DNA of 64,000 nt from positions 2,318,520-2,382,519 of the forward strand of contig NZ_LDAS01000001.1 in NCBI RefSeq assembly GCF_001020565.1, in the 5' to 3' direction. The translations under genes were made by a program, and so were the position numbers. Positions 1 through 10,259 of the stretch are shown in pieces; the stretch's first letter is position 1, and every line of letters begins with the position of its first letter. This DNA comes from Maribacter thermophilus (GTDB lineage Bacteria > Bacteroidota > Bacteroidia > Flavobacteriales > Flavobacteriaceae). The notes beneath the pieces were generated by a model. The model made no database searches. It was not told where the DNA came from and worked only from the letters and a program-made list of their open reading frames with translations.

Positions 1-1894
1 CACCAAAAGGTTCTACCGTGGTAAAGATTATCCTTCCAGACTGGGTGTCTACCGTTATTCCCGAATAAAAATCAAAAAAACCGTCACCACCGGGCTGAAC
101 ATCATTATATATATTCAACCTATCTAAATTGAACACATCTAAAAGAATTCTTTCCTCTAAACCATCTGGCCACCCACTACCGGGACCATCGACAACGGGT
201 GTTATATAGTTTCGTGAAGTTGGATCCGAATAGAGTATATTCATCTTAAAGTCGTCCTCACTTAAATTATAGGCCCCGGTCGAGTAAATATTTTTCATCA
301 TCAAGTCCCAAATAGGATCATTGATATTGGTTATGTTACTCTTTAAGAGTTTTAACACCAATGTATTATTCTCTATAACAGGATTAACATCCTGCGACAC
401 CGTAGTAGCATCAATTCCTCCATTGGCAAACTCCCCTACCTGAAAAACCTCTCCTTGATATGTATATTGGTAGGCCACGGCCAACACTTCGTCGTTGCTT
501 AGACTTTGATTTAAAGAGATATAACCCAATTGAGAATTATATGTATAGTCGGTACCCTCCACCAACTTTCTTGCATTCTCTAAAATAGCGTAATCAAAAC
601 CTTGATTAAGCGTATAACCAGGGGTAAACCTCGATTGATCAAACCCACTTTCTACGGTTGCAATTTCTCGAATATTATCGGTCAAAGCTCCTCCGTTACC
701 TATCAACGTTGGATCAAGATCATTGGCATTGTTACGCGGTCTTAAATCACCGGGATTATTAAAAAAACCAGCGGCATTACCTCCATTTTGCCCTATTCTG
801 GTCTTAGAGGCATCGGCCTCACCCAAATCTTGCAACGCTACCACATTTCTGACATTGAGGGTCTGTTGTGTTCTGTTGGTTATCCAAACTTCCAATCTAG
901 TGATTTGAACTTGGCTTTGTATATACGGATAGCTAGATAATGCCTGGTCATAATTATCCCTAAAATATTGTGATAAAAAGAAATGCCTGTCCTCATCATA
1001 ATCCAATGCGGTAATATTGAACTCATTTACCGTACCTCCACCTTGCGCCACTACTGTGTTACTTTGTGAACGCTGTTCGGAAAAAACGGCGGTTACCTTT
1101 GTTTTCCCGAACTGTAACTGTGTCTTTACACCAAACAGGCTTTGCGCCCCTTGTATTAAAGAACTGTTCAAGGGCATACTTACGTTACCCACTTCAATAT
1201 TTTGAATTATATCATCCTCGGTGGGCGTATAGTCCAACTTAACGATATTTTGAAAATCGAAAGTGGCCTCAGTATCATAATTGGCGGTAACCTGCAGTCT
1301 TTCACCTATTTTACCCAACATACTTAGGCTGATACGCTGATCAAAATCGAAAGACAGATTGGTTCTGTTTCTTGGGGACAAAGAAGGGTTATCGTTCTTC
1401 TGCCAAATAACGCCAAGATCCATGGCAACCGAACCTTGAGGTATTACCTCTATAGTATTACCCCCAAATATGGACTGGAAGAAGTCGTTATTGACATAAA
1501 AGTTGGGCAACAAATTTTTTCTTGCCTCTTCACTACCTTCCTTTTTTCCCGAGTACGCATCCGACTTCTCTTTAAAGTAAGATTTAATACCTTCTTTTTT
1601 GATAAGGTCGTAATACTGCTCAGGGGTAAGAATGATAGGATACCCTATATTAAAATCACCTACACTTTCATTATAAACATACCGATCTAGACCCGGATCA
1701 TAGATATATTTAGACACGATACTATCTGGGTTCTCCAAGACAATCCGTCCTAGATCAAAACCTGTCTTTACCGAGTCAACTTCCTGCTCATCTGTTTCTT
1801 GGGCAATGGAATAATCCATAAAGCCTAAAAAAACAATGAATAGAATGTTGTACTTAAAAGAATTTTTAAGAAATCTAAATGCCCCTTGTTTCAA
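1..1894 (-). CDS. sprA: Cell-surface protein SprA, type IX secretion translocon (5' part only)
   Basis: SprA is the very large outer-membrane beta-barrel through which type IX substrates cross the outer membrane; it is also needed for gliding. About 631 codons are visible and the reading frame stays open to the left edge, so most of the protein lies outside. The frame begins with a TTG at 1894, five bases after the ruvA stop. It then gives a basic N-region, a hydrophobic core and a likely cleavage site at SIAQ, that is, a signal peptide. No ATG occurs in frame before that core. Family-typical stretches include a block around NDNPSLSPRNRTNLSFDFDQ, and near the edge GRIIFTTVEPFG. The ruvA-sprA order is the usual one in Flavobacteriaceae. 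Identity is confident; the start codon is inferred. Confidence 0.93.
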   Translation of the reverse strand, partial: MKQGAFRFLKNSFKYNILFIVFLGFMDYSIAQETDEQEVDSVKTGFDLGRIVLENPDSIVSKYIYDPGLDRYVYNESVGDFNIGYPIILTPEQYYDLIKKEGIKSYFKEKSDAYSGKKEGSEEARKNLLPNFYVNNDFFQSIFGGNTIEVIPQGSVAMDLGVIWQKNDNPSLSPRNRTNLSFDFDQRISLSMLGKIGERLQVTANYDTEATFDFQNIVKLDYTPTEDDIIQNIEVGNVSMPLNSSLIQGAQSLFGVKTQLQFGKTKVTAVFSEQRSQSNTVVAQGGGTVNEFNITALDYDEDRHFFLSQYFRDNYDQALSSYPYIQSQVQITRLEVWITNRTQQTLNVRNVVALQDLGEADASKTRIGQNGGNAAGFFNNPGDLRPRNNANDLDPTLIGNGGALTDNIREIATVESGFDQSRFTPGYTLNQGFDYAILENARKLVEGTDYTYNSQLGYISLNQSLSNDEVLAVAYQYTYQGEVFQVGEFANGGIDATTVSQDVNPVIENNTLVLKLLKSNITNINDPIWDLMMKNIYSTGAYNLSEDDFKMNILYSDPTSRNYITPVVDGPGSGWPDGLEERILLDVFNLDRLNIYNDVQPGGDGFFDFYSGITVDTQSGRIIFTTVEPFG

Positions 1895-1899
1895 ACTTG

Positions 1900-2481
1900 C
1901 TACAAATTTTTGAGCGCTAGTTTTATAATGTTCTCTACGCTTAAAGAGGTGTCTTGGGAAATAACCTTATCAACTACTTTTTCAGCCTGTTTTCTGGCAA
2001 ACCCCAGAACCTCTAAAGCAGATAACGCTTCATCTTTATTTGTATTGTTTGGAGGGGTCGAAACTTCGTCAATATCATAAATTTTAAGAACCTTGTCCCT
2101 TAGATCTAAAATAACTCTTTGAGCGGTTTTGGCACCTATACCCTTTATAGCTTGTATGGCCGCAACATCACCATTTGCTATAGCGTCCCTAATCTGCATG
2201 GGGGACATCGAAGAAAGCATTGTTCTTGCCGTACTCGATCCTATACCCGAAACCGACAACAAAAGGCGAAATATTTCGCGTTCCGATTTTTCGGCAAACC
2301 CAAAAAGTGTATGTGAATCTTCTTTTATCTGAAGATGTGTATAGACTTGTATTAATTCACTTTCCGCAAGTTTCGAAAATGTATGCAACGATATATTAAC
2401 GAAATAACCCACCCCATTGCATTCCACGATAATATGGGTGGGGTTTTTCTCTATCAGTTTACCTTTAAGGTGGTGGATCAT
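1900..2481 (-). CDS. ruvA: Holliday junction branch migration complex subunit RuvA
   Basis: RuvA binds four-way DNA junctions as a tetramer and loads the RuvB helicase during recombinational repair. At 193 residues it has the normal family length. It starts MIHHLKGKLIEKNPTHIIVE, the N-terminal OB-fold domain. The two helix-hairpin-helix motifs follow at about residues 73-135 (SGIGSSTARTML and KGIGAKTAQRVILDL). A flexible linker and a C-terminal RuvB-binding domain (about 148-193) complete it. It lies between maeB (61 bases upstream) and sprA (5 bases downstream), so it is probably transcribed with maeB. Its partner ruvB is about 3.4 kb away on the same strand. Confidence 0.97.
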   Translation of the reverse strand: MIHHLKGKLIEKNPTHIIVECNGVGYFVNISLHTFSKLAESELIQVYTHLQIKEDSHTLFGFAEKSEREIFRLLLSVSGIGSSTARTMLSSMSPMQIRDAIANGDVAAIQAIKGIGAKTAQRVILDLRDKVLKIYDIDEVSTPPNNTNKDEALSALEVLGFARKQAEKVVDKVISQDTSLSVENIIKLALKNL

Positions 2482-2542
2482 ACAATTAATTTGGGTTAGT
2501 TATAACAACAATGGGAAGAGAGAACAAACTCCTTTATGGAAT

Positions 2543-4837
2543 TTAAGCTCCTCCTTTTGCCTTTTTACGTTTTTCTCTCTCTTGGGCATCGATAACCGCA
2601 ACGGCCGTCATGTTCACTATTTCATCTACACTCGCCCCCAATTGCATAATATGAACCGCTTTTCTTAGCCCCATCATAATAGGGCCAATAGAATCGGCTT
2701 TATTTAATTCTTTTAATAATTTATAGGTAATATTAGCGGATTCCAGATTCGGAAACACCAGTGTATTCACTTTTCTCCCTGCCAATCTAGAAAAAGGGAA
2801 GTTACTTTCGTGCAGTTCTCTATTCAATGCAAAATCGGTTTGAATTTCCCCATCCACTACCAATTCTGGATTAACCTCATGTAAAATTTCAACTGCTTTT
2901 CTAACTTTCACCGCATTTGGATGGGATGACGACCCAAAATTAGCGTAGCTCAAAAGGGCTATCACGGGATCAAAGCCAAAAGTAGAGGCAACATTGGCCG
3001 TCATTTGGGCTATCTCAGCTATTTCTTCGGCATTGGGATCTATATTTATAGAGGTGTCTGCCAAGAACAAGGGCCCTCTTTCGGTAATCATTATATTCAC
3101 CGTTGCGACCTTTTTAACTCCATTCGCCCTTCCAATTACCTCCAAGATGGGTTTTACAACCGTTGGATAAGCTCTTGAGTAGCCAGATATCATACCATCC
3201 GCATCACCTTCCATAACCATCATGGCACCAAAATAATTACGTTCGCGCATTTTTATTTTAGCACTGTACAAGGTGGTACCCTTACGTTTTCTACTTTCCC
3301 AATATTTGGTTGCATATCTAATGTGCCTTTCATCAAAATCGCCAGACAATGGATCTACAATAGGGATATCGGCATCGAACTCCAATTCTTTCTTAAGTTC
3401 CAATATAACATCCTTTCTTCCCAACAAAATAGGCTCCGCAATTCCTTCCTCATACACAATTTGGGCAGCCTTAAGAACATCTAGGTGGTCGGCTTCGGCA
3501 AATACGATTCGCTTGGTATTGGAACGCGCCCTACTATGCAACAATCTTACGACTTTATTGTCGTTACCTGAACGCAGCATTAATTCCTCTCTATACTTGT
3601 CCCAATCCTCTATTGGAAGTTTTGCCACACCACTATCCATTGCAGCTTTGGCAACTGCAGGCGGAATTTCATAGATCAAACGCTGATCAAAAGGTTTAGG
3701 AATAATGTAATCCCTACCAAAAGTAAGCCTTGTTTCCCCATAGGCGATATTTACTTGTTCGGGTACAGGTTGCTTTGTTAGGTCTGCAAGTGCCTTAACT
3801 GCCGCCATTTTCATCTCTTCATTGATAGATGTAGCCCGTACATCCAAAGCTCCCCTAAAAATAAATGGGAATCCAAGTACATTATTTACTTGGTTAGGAT
3901 GATCGGACCTACCGGTAGCCATTATAATATCTTTTCTGGTAGCTATAGCGGTTTCATAACTAATCTCGGGATCCGGATTCGCCATGGCGAACACAATAGG
4001 GTTATCGGCCATCGATTTTAACATCTCCGGGGTAACGATATTGGCTACGGAAAGACCTATAAAAACATCTGCACCGGCCAAGGCCTCTTCTAACGTATCT
4101 ATTTTTCTGTCTGTGGCAAATTCAAGTTTGGAAGCCGATAAATTCTCAGCATCCTTTCTTATAACCCCCTTACTATCGAGCATTACAATATTTTCCGCCT
4201 TTGCCCCAAATGCTTTGTACAACTTTGTACAGGAAACAGCGGCAGCACCAGCTCCACTGACCACGATTTTCACATCTTCTATTTTTTTACCGGCCAGTTC
4301 GAGTGCATTCAAAAATGCCGCAGCCGAGATGATGGCAGTTCCGTGCTGATCATCATGCATCACTGGAATATCAAGCTCTTCCTTTAATCTTCTTTCTATC
4401 TCAAAAGCTTCCGGAGCCTTTATATCCTCAAGATTAATTCCCCCGAATGTAGGAGCTATCATTTTCACGGTTTCTATAAACTTGTCCACATCTTCGGTAT
4501 CCACCTCAATATCGATACCATCTATATCTGCAAAGATCTTAAACAACAGACCCTTGCCTTCCATCACAGGCTTAGAAGCTTCTGGCCCAATATTACCAAG
4601 ACCTAACACCGCAGTACCATTAGATATAATGGCCACCATGTTTCCCTTAGAGGTATATTTGTATACATTATCTTTATTCTTGGCAATTTCCAAGCAAGGC
4701 TCAGCAACACCAGGCGAATACGCCAAACCAAGATCTCTCTGAGTACTATAAGGTTTGGTGGGAACGATCTTTATTTTTCCCGGCTGTGGTTTTGCATGGT
4801 ATACAAGGGCTTCTCTTCTTTGCTTTTCATTGCTCAT
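2543..4837 (-). CDS. maeB: NADP-dependent malic enzyme with C-terminal phosphotransacetylase-like domain
   Basis: This enzyme oxidatively decarboxylates malate to pyruvate, supplying NADPH. At 764 residues it has the usual length of the MaeB two-domain family. Residues 1 to about 430 are the malic enzyme: the catalytic region has YSPGVAEPCLEIAKN and MHDDQHGTAIISAAA, and a Rossmann site follows at VVSGAGAAAVSC. Residues from about 430 to the end resemble phosphate acetyltransferase; in this family that half is thought to be regulatory and to bind acetyl-CoA, not to be a working transacetylase. A good promoter lies just upstream on the minus strand (4858-4886). It is the first gene of the likely maeB-ruvA-sprA transcript. 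Confidence 0.95.
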   Translation of the reverse strand: MSNEKQRREALVYHAKPQPGKIKIVPTKPYSTQRDLGLAYSPGVAEPCLEIAKNKDNVYKYTSKGNMVAIISNGTAVLGLGNIGPEASKPVMEGKGLLFKIFADIDGIDIEVDTEDVDKFIETVKMIAPTFGGINLEDIKAPEAFEIERRLKEELDIPVMHDDQHGTAIISAAAFLNALELAGKKIEDVKIVVSGAGAAAVSCTKLYKAFGAKAENIVMLDSKGVIRKDAENLSASKLEFATDRKIDTLEEALAGADVFIGLSVANIVTPEMLKSMADNPIVFAMANPDPEISYETAIATRKDIIMATGRSDHPNQVNNVLGFPFIFRGALDVRATSINEEMKMAAVKALADLTKQPVPEQVNIAYGETRLTFGRDYIIPKPFDQRLIYEIPPAVAKAAMDSGVAKLPIEDWDKYREELMLRSGNDNKVVRLLHSRARSNTKRIVFAEADHLDVLKAAQIVYEEGIAEPILLGRKDVILELKKELEFDADIPIVDPLSGDFDERHIRYATKYWESRKRKGTTLYSAKIKMRERNYFGAMMVMEGDADGMISGYSRAYPTVVKPILEVIGRANGVKKVATVNIMITERGPLFLADTSINIDPNAEEIAEIAQMTANVASTFGFDPVIALLSYANFGSSSHPNAVKVRKAVEILHEVNPELVVDGEIQTDFALNRELHESNFPFSRLAGRKVNTLVFPNLESANITYKLLKELNKADSIGPIMMGLRKAVHIMQLGASVDEIVNMTAVAVIDAQEREKRKKAKGGA

Positions 4838-4857
4838 ATTCTCAAGTTTAAAAGAAA

Positions 4858-4886
4858 CAAATTTAACCGTATTCCTGAAAACACAA
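4858..4886 (-). promoter_or_regulatory. Predicted promoter of maeB
   Basis: Read on the minus strand, a -33-like TTG (4886-4884) is followed after 18 bases by TAAATTTG (4865-4858). This matches the Bacteroidota -7 consensus TAnnTTTG. Transcription would start near 4851, about 14 bases before the maeB ATG. Confidence 0.6.
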
Positions 4887-4987
4887 TTAAAAGATCAAAG
4901 TTTTATCCAAAGAAATTACGAGTTACACCAAAAACACCAAACCCTAGGCAAACAGGACAAAGTTTTGAGACACAGAATTACGGCCTA

Positions 4988-5917
4988 TTATTTTTTCAAG
5001 AATTTGATATTACGGGTAAGACCAGAAAATTTAGTTCTTTTTACAGCAGATTTTTTAAACACTTTTCTAAACACCTCTTCGGAAATTTCATCCCAGTCAC
5101 TTTTTGTCATCGAGAGCAAATCTGGAGCTGGCATAAGCAACGGTTCTTGATGTGGTTGTGAAAACCTGTTCCATGGACAAACATCTTGACATATATCGCA
5201 ACCGAACATCCAATCCTCAAATTTACCTTGAAACTCGTTCGGAATCTCGTTCTTCAACTCTATGGTAAAATACGAAATACATTTACTGCCATCTACAACA
5301 TAAGGTTCCACAATGGCCTGTGTTGGGCAGGCATCCAAACATGCGGTACAAGTACCGCAGTGATCTGTTACCGCATGGTCATATTCAAATTCGATATCGA
5401 CTATCAACTCTGCGATAAAATAAAAAGAACCCACTTTCTGAGTCAACAAATTACTGTTTTTACCTATCCAGCCGAGTCCACTTTTTGCCGCCCACGCTTT
5501 ATCTAAAACAGGAGCAGAATCTACAAAGGCCCTACCATTTACCTCTCCGATCTCGTTTGAGATAAACTCTTGCAGTTGTCTTAATTTCGATTTTATTACA
5601 TGGTGATAATCTTGCCCGTATGCATATTTAGAGATTTTATAGCTCTTCTCTACCTGTTTTTTTTCCGGATAATAGTTTAACAAAAGTGAAATCACCGATT
5701 TAGCTCCATCCACCAACAAACGGGGATCTAAACGTTTATCGAAATGGTTCTCCATATACCCCATCTCCCCATGCATATCTTTCTTGAGCCATTTCTCGAG
5801 TCTTGGAGCTTCTTCTTCCAAAAACTCTGCTTTAGATATACCGCATGATAAAAAACCGAGGCGTTCTGCTTCGGTTTTAACAAGATTTGTCCATGTTGCT
5901 TTTTTGGAAATACTCAA
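4988..5917 (-). CDS. queG: Epoxyqueuosine reductase QueG
   Basis: QueG reduces epoxyqueuosine to queuosine in tRNA, using cobalamin and iron-sulfur clusters; it is a cytoplasmic enzyme. The protein is 309 residues, normal for the short bacterial form. The two ferredoxin-type cluster motifs are visible at [12 protein letters not shown] (about residue 192) and [13 protein letters not shown] (about residue 240). The N-terminal half carries the corrinoid-binding region common to the family ([20 protein letters not shown]). Its start overlaps the end of ruvB by 4 bases, so the pair is translationally coupled. No related tRNA modification gene is visible nearby. Confidence 0.96.
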   Translation of the reverse strand: MSISKKATWTNLVKTEAERLGFLSCGISKAEFLEEEAPRLEKWLKKDMHGEMGYMENHFDKRLDPRLLVDGAKSVISLLLNYYPEKKQVEKSYKISKYAYGQDYHHVIKSKLRQLQEFISNEIGEVNGRAFVDSAPVLDKAWAAKSGLGWIGKNSNLLTQKVGSFYFIAELIVDIEFEYDHAVTDHCGTCTACLDACPTQAIVEPYVVDGSKCISYFTIELKNEIPNEFQGKFEDWMFGCDICQDVCPWNRFSQPHQEPLLMPAPDLLSMTKSDWDEISEEVFRKVFKKSAVKRTKFSGLTRNIKFLKK

Positions 5918-6936
5918 AACAGTCCTGGTTGTATACCTCCTTTTACCCTACCTAAATGTTTATAGGCCAGTTCTGTCACTTCTCGTCCCCTGGGGGTACG
6001 CATAATAAAACCTTGTTGGATCAAGAACGGTTCGTATACCTCTTCTATGGTCTCGGCACTTTCTGAAACCGCAGTAGCCAAGGTTGTTATACCTACAGGA
6101 CCTCCTTTAAACTTATCTATTATCGTAGAAAGTATTTTATTGTCCATCTCATCAAGGCCATGCGCATCTACGTTCAACGCCTTAAGGGCAAATTTTGAAA
6201 TTTCTATATCTATAGACCCATTCCCTTTTATCTGTGCAAAATCTCGAACCCTTCTTAACAAGGCATTACAGATTCTAGGGGTTCCCCTACTTCTGCCGGC
6301 AATTTCTATAGACGCCTCATTGGTAATAGGAACTTTTAAAATATCGGCACTACGCTGCACAATGGTAGAAAGCAATTCTGTATCATAATATTGCAATCGG
6401 CTCTGTATTCCGAATCGAGCACGCATAGGGGCGGTCAATAGACCAGACCTTGTTGTTGCCCCTATCAAGGTAAACGGATTAAGGTTAATTTGAACCGTTC
6501 TGGCATTCGGACCGGTTTCTATCATTATATCAATCTTATAATCCTCCATGGCCGAATAGAGATATTCCTCCACTATGGGGCTAAGCCTATGTATCTCATC
6601 GATGAACAAAACATCCCGTTCTTCCAAATTGGTCAATAGTCCGGCCAAATCCCCAGGTTTATCCAAAACGGGGCCAGAGGTAATTTTGATTCCCACCCCC
6701 AACTCATTGGCTAAAATATTCGCCAAAGTGGTTTTTCCAAGACCTGGAGGCCCATGAAACAGCGTATGGTCCAACGCCTCACCTCTTTGGTTGGCCGCTT
6801 CAACAAACACCTTTAAATTTTCCAAAACCTGTTCTTGCCCCGTGAAATCGTCAAAGCTAACGGGCCTTAGTGCTTTCTCAATGTCAAGCTCCGCATCGGA
6901 AAAACCTTCTGTAGATGGATCTAGATACTCATTCAT
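5914..6936 (-). CDS. ruvB: Holliday junction helicase RuvB
   Basis: RuvB is the hexameric AAA+ motor that drives branch migration on RuvA-bound junctions. The protein has 340 residues, the normal length. It shows Walker [12 protein letters not shown] (about residue 64), Walker [10 protein letters not shown], sensor 1 GATTRSG and the winged-helix C-terminal domain ending with RTPRGREVT. It heads a two-gene unit with queG. A TATCTTTG box on the minus strand at 6951-6944 fits the Bacteroidota -7 element, but would place the transcript start within a base or two of the ATG. Either the mRNA is nearly leaderless or this box is not the promoter. Confidence 0.97.
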   Translation of the reverse strand: MNEYLDPSTEGFSDAELDIEKALRPVSFDDFTGQEQVLENLKVFVEAANQRGEALDHTLFHGPPGLGKTTLANILANELGVGIKITSGPVLDKPGDLAGLLTNLEERDVLFIDEIHRLSPIVEEYLYSAMEDYKIDIMIETGPNARTVQINLNPFTLIGATTRSGLLTAPMRARFGIQSRLQYYDTELLSTIVQRSADILKVPITNEASIEIAGRSRGTPRICNALLRRVRDFAQIKGNGSIDIEISKFALKALNVDAHGLDEMDNKILSTIIDKFKGGPVGITTLATAVSESAETIEEVYEPFLIQQGFIMRTPRGREVTELAYKHLGRVKGGIQPGLF

Positions 6937-7011
6937 ATACTAACAAAGATAGGTAAACACTCGTAATTTATTTTCACGCCCCCCTTGGTTTATCCTATAA
7001 TTCTTCTGATA

Positions 7012-7019
7012 TAAATTCG
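7012..7019 (+). promoter_or_regulatory. Possible -7 box upstream of the acyl-CoA oxidase-like gene
   Basis: TAAATTCG differs by one base from TAnnTTTG and ends 12 bases before the ATG at 7032. The implied leader is very short, so this is tentative. The same variant box stands before the DUF2723 gene at 29440. Confidence 0.3.
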
Positions 7020-7031
7020 TATTTTCAAATA

Positions 7032-9296
7032 ATGAAAAAGCAACTATATACCGTCGGAATTCTACAATACATTCCTTTTTTTTATGTCATATGGTCAGAT
7101 GATTTGGTTTCTACCTCGGAAGTGAACGTTGTAGAAAAGGCCATTGACCTGGACAATAGCCTAAACAATAAAGAAAAACAACTACTAAAATCATGGTTGG
7201 CCACAGACAATCCCCCCACAAACGACGAGTTTAAAAAATGGAAACAAACCATATCCGGTTCGCATACAAAATTAGTGGAAAGCGAAACATACCCATTATC
7301 CACTTTTAGCCAAAGAGTGATCGCACATTACTACGGCAACTCCGATTTTAACGACCATTTAAAACATATCGAGATTAATCTTGGCATACAGCCAAATCAT
7401 TACAACCACTTGTTCGAGGTAGAAGTAGACCATAACCCTTCTTCTGACCTATATAGCTCAGAAGAAATATCGACCCTTCTAAAAGGTGAACACGCAGAAG
7501 TACTAGACAATTTTCAAGAACTTATAAAAGATCCTATTTTTAAATGGGATATTCATAGAAACAAAGAGGATTACCGACAAAGCGTTTTAAAACAGGTTGT
7601 GTTTTTAGCTGAACAGGGCTATGGCGCCATGGCATACCCAAAGACATATGGGGGCACGAACAACATGAGAGGCTATGCTTCAATTTTTGAAAACTTGATG
7701 TTTGTTGATGGAAGCCTTGCCATAAAATTCGGGGTACAATTTGGTCTTTTCGGTGGTAGTGTTCAAAAATTGGGAACAAAACCACATCATGACAAATATC
7801 TTACTAAAACAGGCCAAGCTGACCTATTGGGATGTTTTGCCATGACGGAAACCGGACATGGGTCTAATGTCAGGGGAATAAAAACAACCGCCACCTATGA
7901 TAAAAAAAGCGACACTATCACCATTCACACTCCGGGCAAGAACGACAATAAAGAATATATAGGCAATGCCCTGCATTCAACAATCGCCACAGTTTTTGCC
8001 CAGCTCATAGTAAACGGAAAAAACGAAGGGGTACATGCAATATTAGTCCCTCTAAGAAATGAGAAGCACGAAGTATTAGAAGGTATAAGAATTGAGGACA
8101 ACGGATATAAATTAGGATTAAATGGTGTAGACAATGGAAAAATATGGTTCAACCAAGTAAAAGTTCCCCGTACCAACCTATTGAACAAGTACGGAACCAT
8201 TACGGACGATGGCAGTTATATTTCAGATATCAAAAATCCCAATAAACGTTTTTTTACGATGTTGGGCACATTGGTAGGTGGACGCATCTGCGTGGCAAGG
8301 GCAGGACTTGGTGGCGCCAAAATGGCATTGACCATTGCCATAAAGCATGCTTTAAAGAGAAGACAGTTCAATGACAGTATAAAAATACAGGAAGACCTGT
8401 TAATGGATTACCCAACACATCAGCTACGTCTTACCCCTTTAGTGGCCAGTGCTTACGTTTACCACGCTACATTAGAAAAAATGATGGCGGTTTATTGCGA
8501 TGAAAGCCAACCTGACAAACGTAAGGTAGAAACAGAGGTTGCAGGTTTAAAATCTGTAATAACCTGGTACGCCAATAACACAATTCAAGAATGTCGCGAA
8601 GCCTGTGGAGGAAAGGGCTACTTACTAGAAAACCGTATTGCCGACCTTAAAGGCGACGTAGATATATTTACCACCTTTGAAGGAGATAATAACGTATTGC
8701 TGCAATTGGCCGCCAAAGGAGTTTTGTCCGATTTTAAATCAGAGTTCAACAGTGCCGGATTTTCTTCTGTACTCAAACTCCTCAGCCAGCAATTAAGTGA
8801 TAAGCTAGCTACTGTAAACCCTTTATATTCAAACAAAATTGACCCCGAGCATCTTTACGACCCTAGATTTCACAAACATGCTTTTGAATATAGAACACGT
8901 CGCCTAACGTACACATTAGCGATGAGAATCAGGGATTACATAAAAAAAGGGATACCCTCTTACCAAGCGTTCTTAAAAGTACAGACCCATTTGCTAGCAC
9001 TGGGCAAAGCGTACAGCATACAGCTTGCCTATACCACTTATGTAGATTTTACCGAGACCATTGCCAATGAAAAAAACAAATTCTTATTTCAAAAGTTGGG
9101 AAACCTATATGCACTATCGGAAATAAGGAAAGATTCCTCATGGTACCTTGAACAAGGATATATAGGCAGTACTAAATCGAAAGCCATTAGACAACGCGTA
9201 GAAAGGCTATGCACAGAAATTAGGCCACATATGAATGTTTTGGTAGACGGTTTCGGCATACCTGAACATTGTATGACCGCCCCCATTGCCTCTTAA
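7032..9296 (+). CDS. Acyl-CoA oxidase/dehydrogenase-like flavoprotein
   Basis: The protein (754 residues) belongs to the long acyl-CoA oxidase branch of the acyl-CoA dehydrogenase superfamily. It would use FAD to introduce the trans-2 double bond into fatty acyl-CoA. Visible features are the flavin/substrate region CFAMTETGHGSNVRGIKTTA (about residue 265) and the GGKGYL motif (about 536). The TTFEGDNNVLLQLAAKG stretch (about 550) contains the glutamate expected to be the catalytic base. The first 30 residues look odd for the family (hydrophobic, PFFYVIW). The real start could be a later TTG near 7100, because the next ATG is far inside. Whether it reduces oxygen (oxidase) or passes electrons to a flavoprotein cannot be told from sequence. 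It ends in a shared stop overlap with the gene on the other strand. Confidence 0.85.
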   Translation: MKKQLYTVGILQYIPFFYVIWSDDLVSTSEVNVVEKAIDLDNSLNNKEKQLLKSWLATDNPPTNDEFKKWKQTISGSHTKLVESETYPLSTFSQRVIAHYYGNSDFNDHLKHIEINLGIQPNHYNHLFEVEVDHNPSSDLYSSEEISTLLKGEHAEVLDNFQELIKDPIFKWDIHRNKEDYRQSVLKQVVFLAEQGYGAMAYPKTYGGTNNMRGYASIFENLMFVDGSLAIKFGVQFGLFGGSVQKLGTKPHHDKYLTKTGQADLLGCFAMTETGHGSNVRGIKTTATYDKKSDTITIHTPGKNDNKEYIGNALHSTIATVFAQLIVNGKNEGVHAILVPLRNEKHEVLEGIRIEDNGYKLGLNGVDNGKIWFNQVKVPRTNLLNKYGTITDDGSYISDIKNPNKRFFTMLGTLVGGRICVARAGLGGAKMALTIAIKHALKRRQFNDSIKIQEDLLMDYPTHQLRLTPLVASAYVYHATLEKMMAVYCDESQPDKRKVETEVAGLKSVITWYANNTIQECREACGGKGYLLENRIADLKGDVDIFTTFEGDNNVLLQLAAKGVLSDFKSEFNSAGFSSVLKLLSQQLSDKLATVNPLYSNKIDPEHLYDPRFHKHAFEYRTRRLTYTLAMRIRDYIKKGIPSYQAFLKVQTHLLALGKAYSIQLAYTTYVDFTETIANEKNKFLFQKLGNLYALSEIRKDSSWYLEQGYIGSTKSKAIRQRVERLCTEIRPHMNVLVDGFGIPEHCMTAPIAS

Positions 9297-10120
9297 TTCT
9301 TTTCCTTATCCAATTGAGATGTATCTAAAAAGTCGATAATATTAATCTTTGGGTTACCGTACAAACTGGTTTTGGAGGAGCCCCTGGAAGACAATTGAAA
9401 GTCTTCTAGAACATTCACCTTGGCTTGCGGAGAATCCTCCATAATAAGCATTGTCGACTTGGCCTCTAGCATTTCTGCCTTAAAGTTGGTATTACCATAT
9501 AACTTGGCCATCAAAAAGTCGGTAGCCCCTTCCATTTTGGCCGAGGCGTTCTTATACATATAAACCGAACTATTTGCTCCGGTAGTATAGACTTTTACAT
9601 CTATGCGGTCCTTTAAGGTCATTACCAGTGAGTCACTCGCCACGTTGAAATCACCAGAGCTAATGCCTTCCATATTAATATTTATGATATCGGCCGTGGC
9701 ATTAAGCTCTAATCTCGAAGGCCCTGAGGTATTTACATCTAGTTGTTCACCAGATATGACATCTTTCATACTAATTTCTCCATTGCTCATTGATAAAGCT
9801 TTCAGCTCGGTATAAAAAACGGTTATATTCAACTTCTTCTTAGAGGTTATATTATAAAATGAGGATATTTTTAAAGTATTGTCCTCCACTTTAAACTTTA
9901 GTACATCTATTAAATTATCGTCTATTTCCAAAGCATAGCCCTCTTTGTTAGCCTTTTCCAATACCACTTCTAAATCATCGGCAAGATCAATGGCGTAAAA
10001 AGGAGGTAGCTCTTCCTTTACCTCCACTACATTCTTATTTCCTTTTATTTTGGGTTTTCTTTGGGCAAAACTTTGCATTCCAACAATCAAGGTAAGACCT
10101 AAGATCAATATATTTTTCAT
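9293..10120 (-). CDS. DUF2807 (GIN domain) secreted protein
   Basis: This is a predicted exported protein with a signal peptide (MKNILILGLTLIVGMQSFAQ) followed by a beta-helical auto-transporter-adhesin head domain, DUF2807. The domain shows as repeating short strands such as VKEELPPFYAIDLADDLEVV and ELNATADIININMEG. Its function is unknown; such proteins are common and abundant in Bacteroidota. I chose the ATG at 10120 because it directly precedes the basic N-region of the signal peptide; upstream in-frame starts reach 10126 and 10153. Its stop overlaps the stop of the convergent acyl-CoA oxidase-like gene in the palindrome TTAA. Confidence 0.85.
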   Translation of the reverse strand: MKNILILGLTLIVGMQSFAQRKPKIKGNKNVVEVKEELPPFYAIDLADDLEVVLEKANKEGYALEIDDNLIDVLKFKVEDNTLKISSFYNITSKKKLNITVFYTELKALSMSNGEISMKDVISGEQLDVNTSGPSRLELNATADIININMEGISSGDFNVASDSLVMTLKDRIDVKVYTTGANSSVYMYKNASAKMEGATDFLMAKLYGNTNFKAEMLEAKSTMLIMEDSPQAKVNVLEDFQLSSRGSSKTSLYGNPKINIIDFLDTSQLDKEKN

Positions 10121-10207
10121 TCTCATTTCATTAAAGTGTAGTGTTCTAAACAATTAATCAAAGATATTATAAATTAGAACAACGTGATTTTAAACATAGA
10201 CACAAAA

Positions 10208-10238
10208 AAAATGCCCAACTTATGTAAGTTGGGCATTT
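10208..10238 (-). terminator. Intrinsic terminator of the act-cox operon
   Basis: A near-perfect hairpin has arms ATGCCCAACTTA and TAAGTTGGGCAT around a two-base loop, flanked by A and T runs. On the minus strand it is followed by seven T, as expected after the cytochrome oxidase subunit I gene ending at 10260. Confidence 0.9.
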
Positions 10239-10259
10239 TCCTATAAATATTATTATAAA

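Noticed and set aside
2543..4837. Malic enzyme fused to phosphotransacetylase as a new fusion
   Set aside because: This is the standard MaeB architecture.
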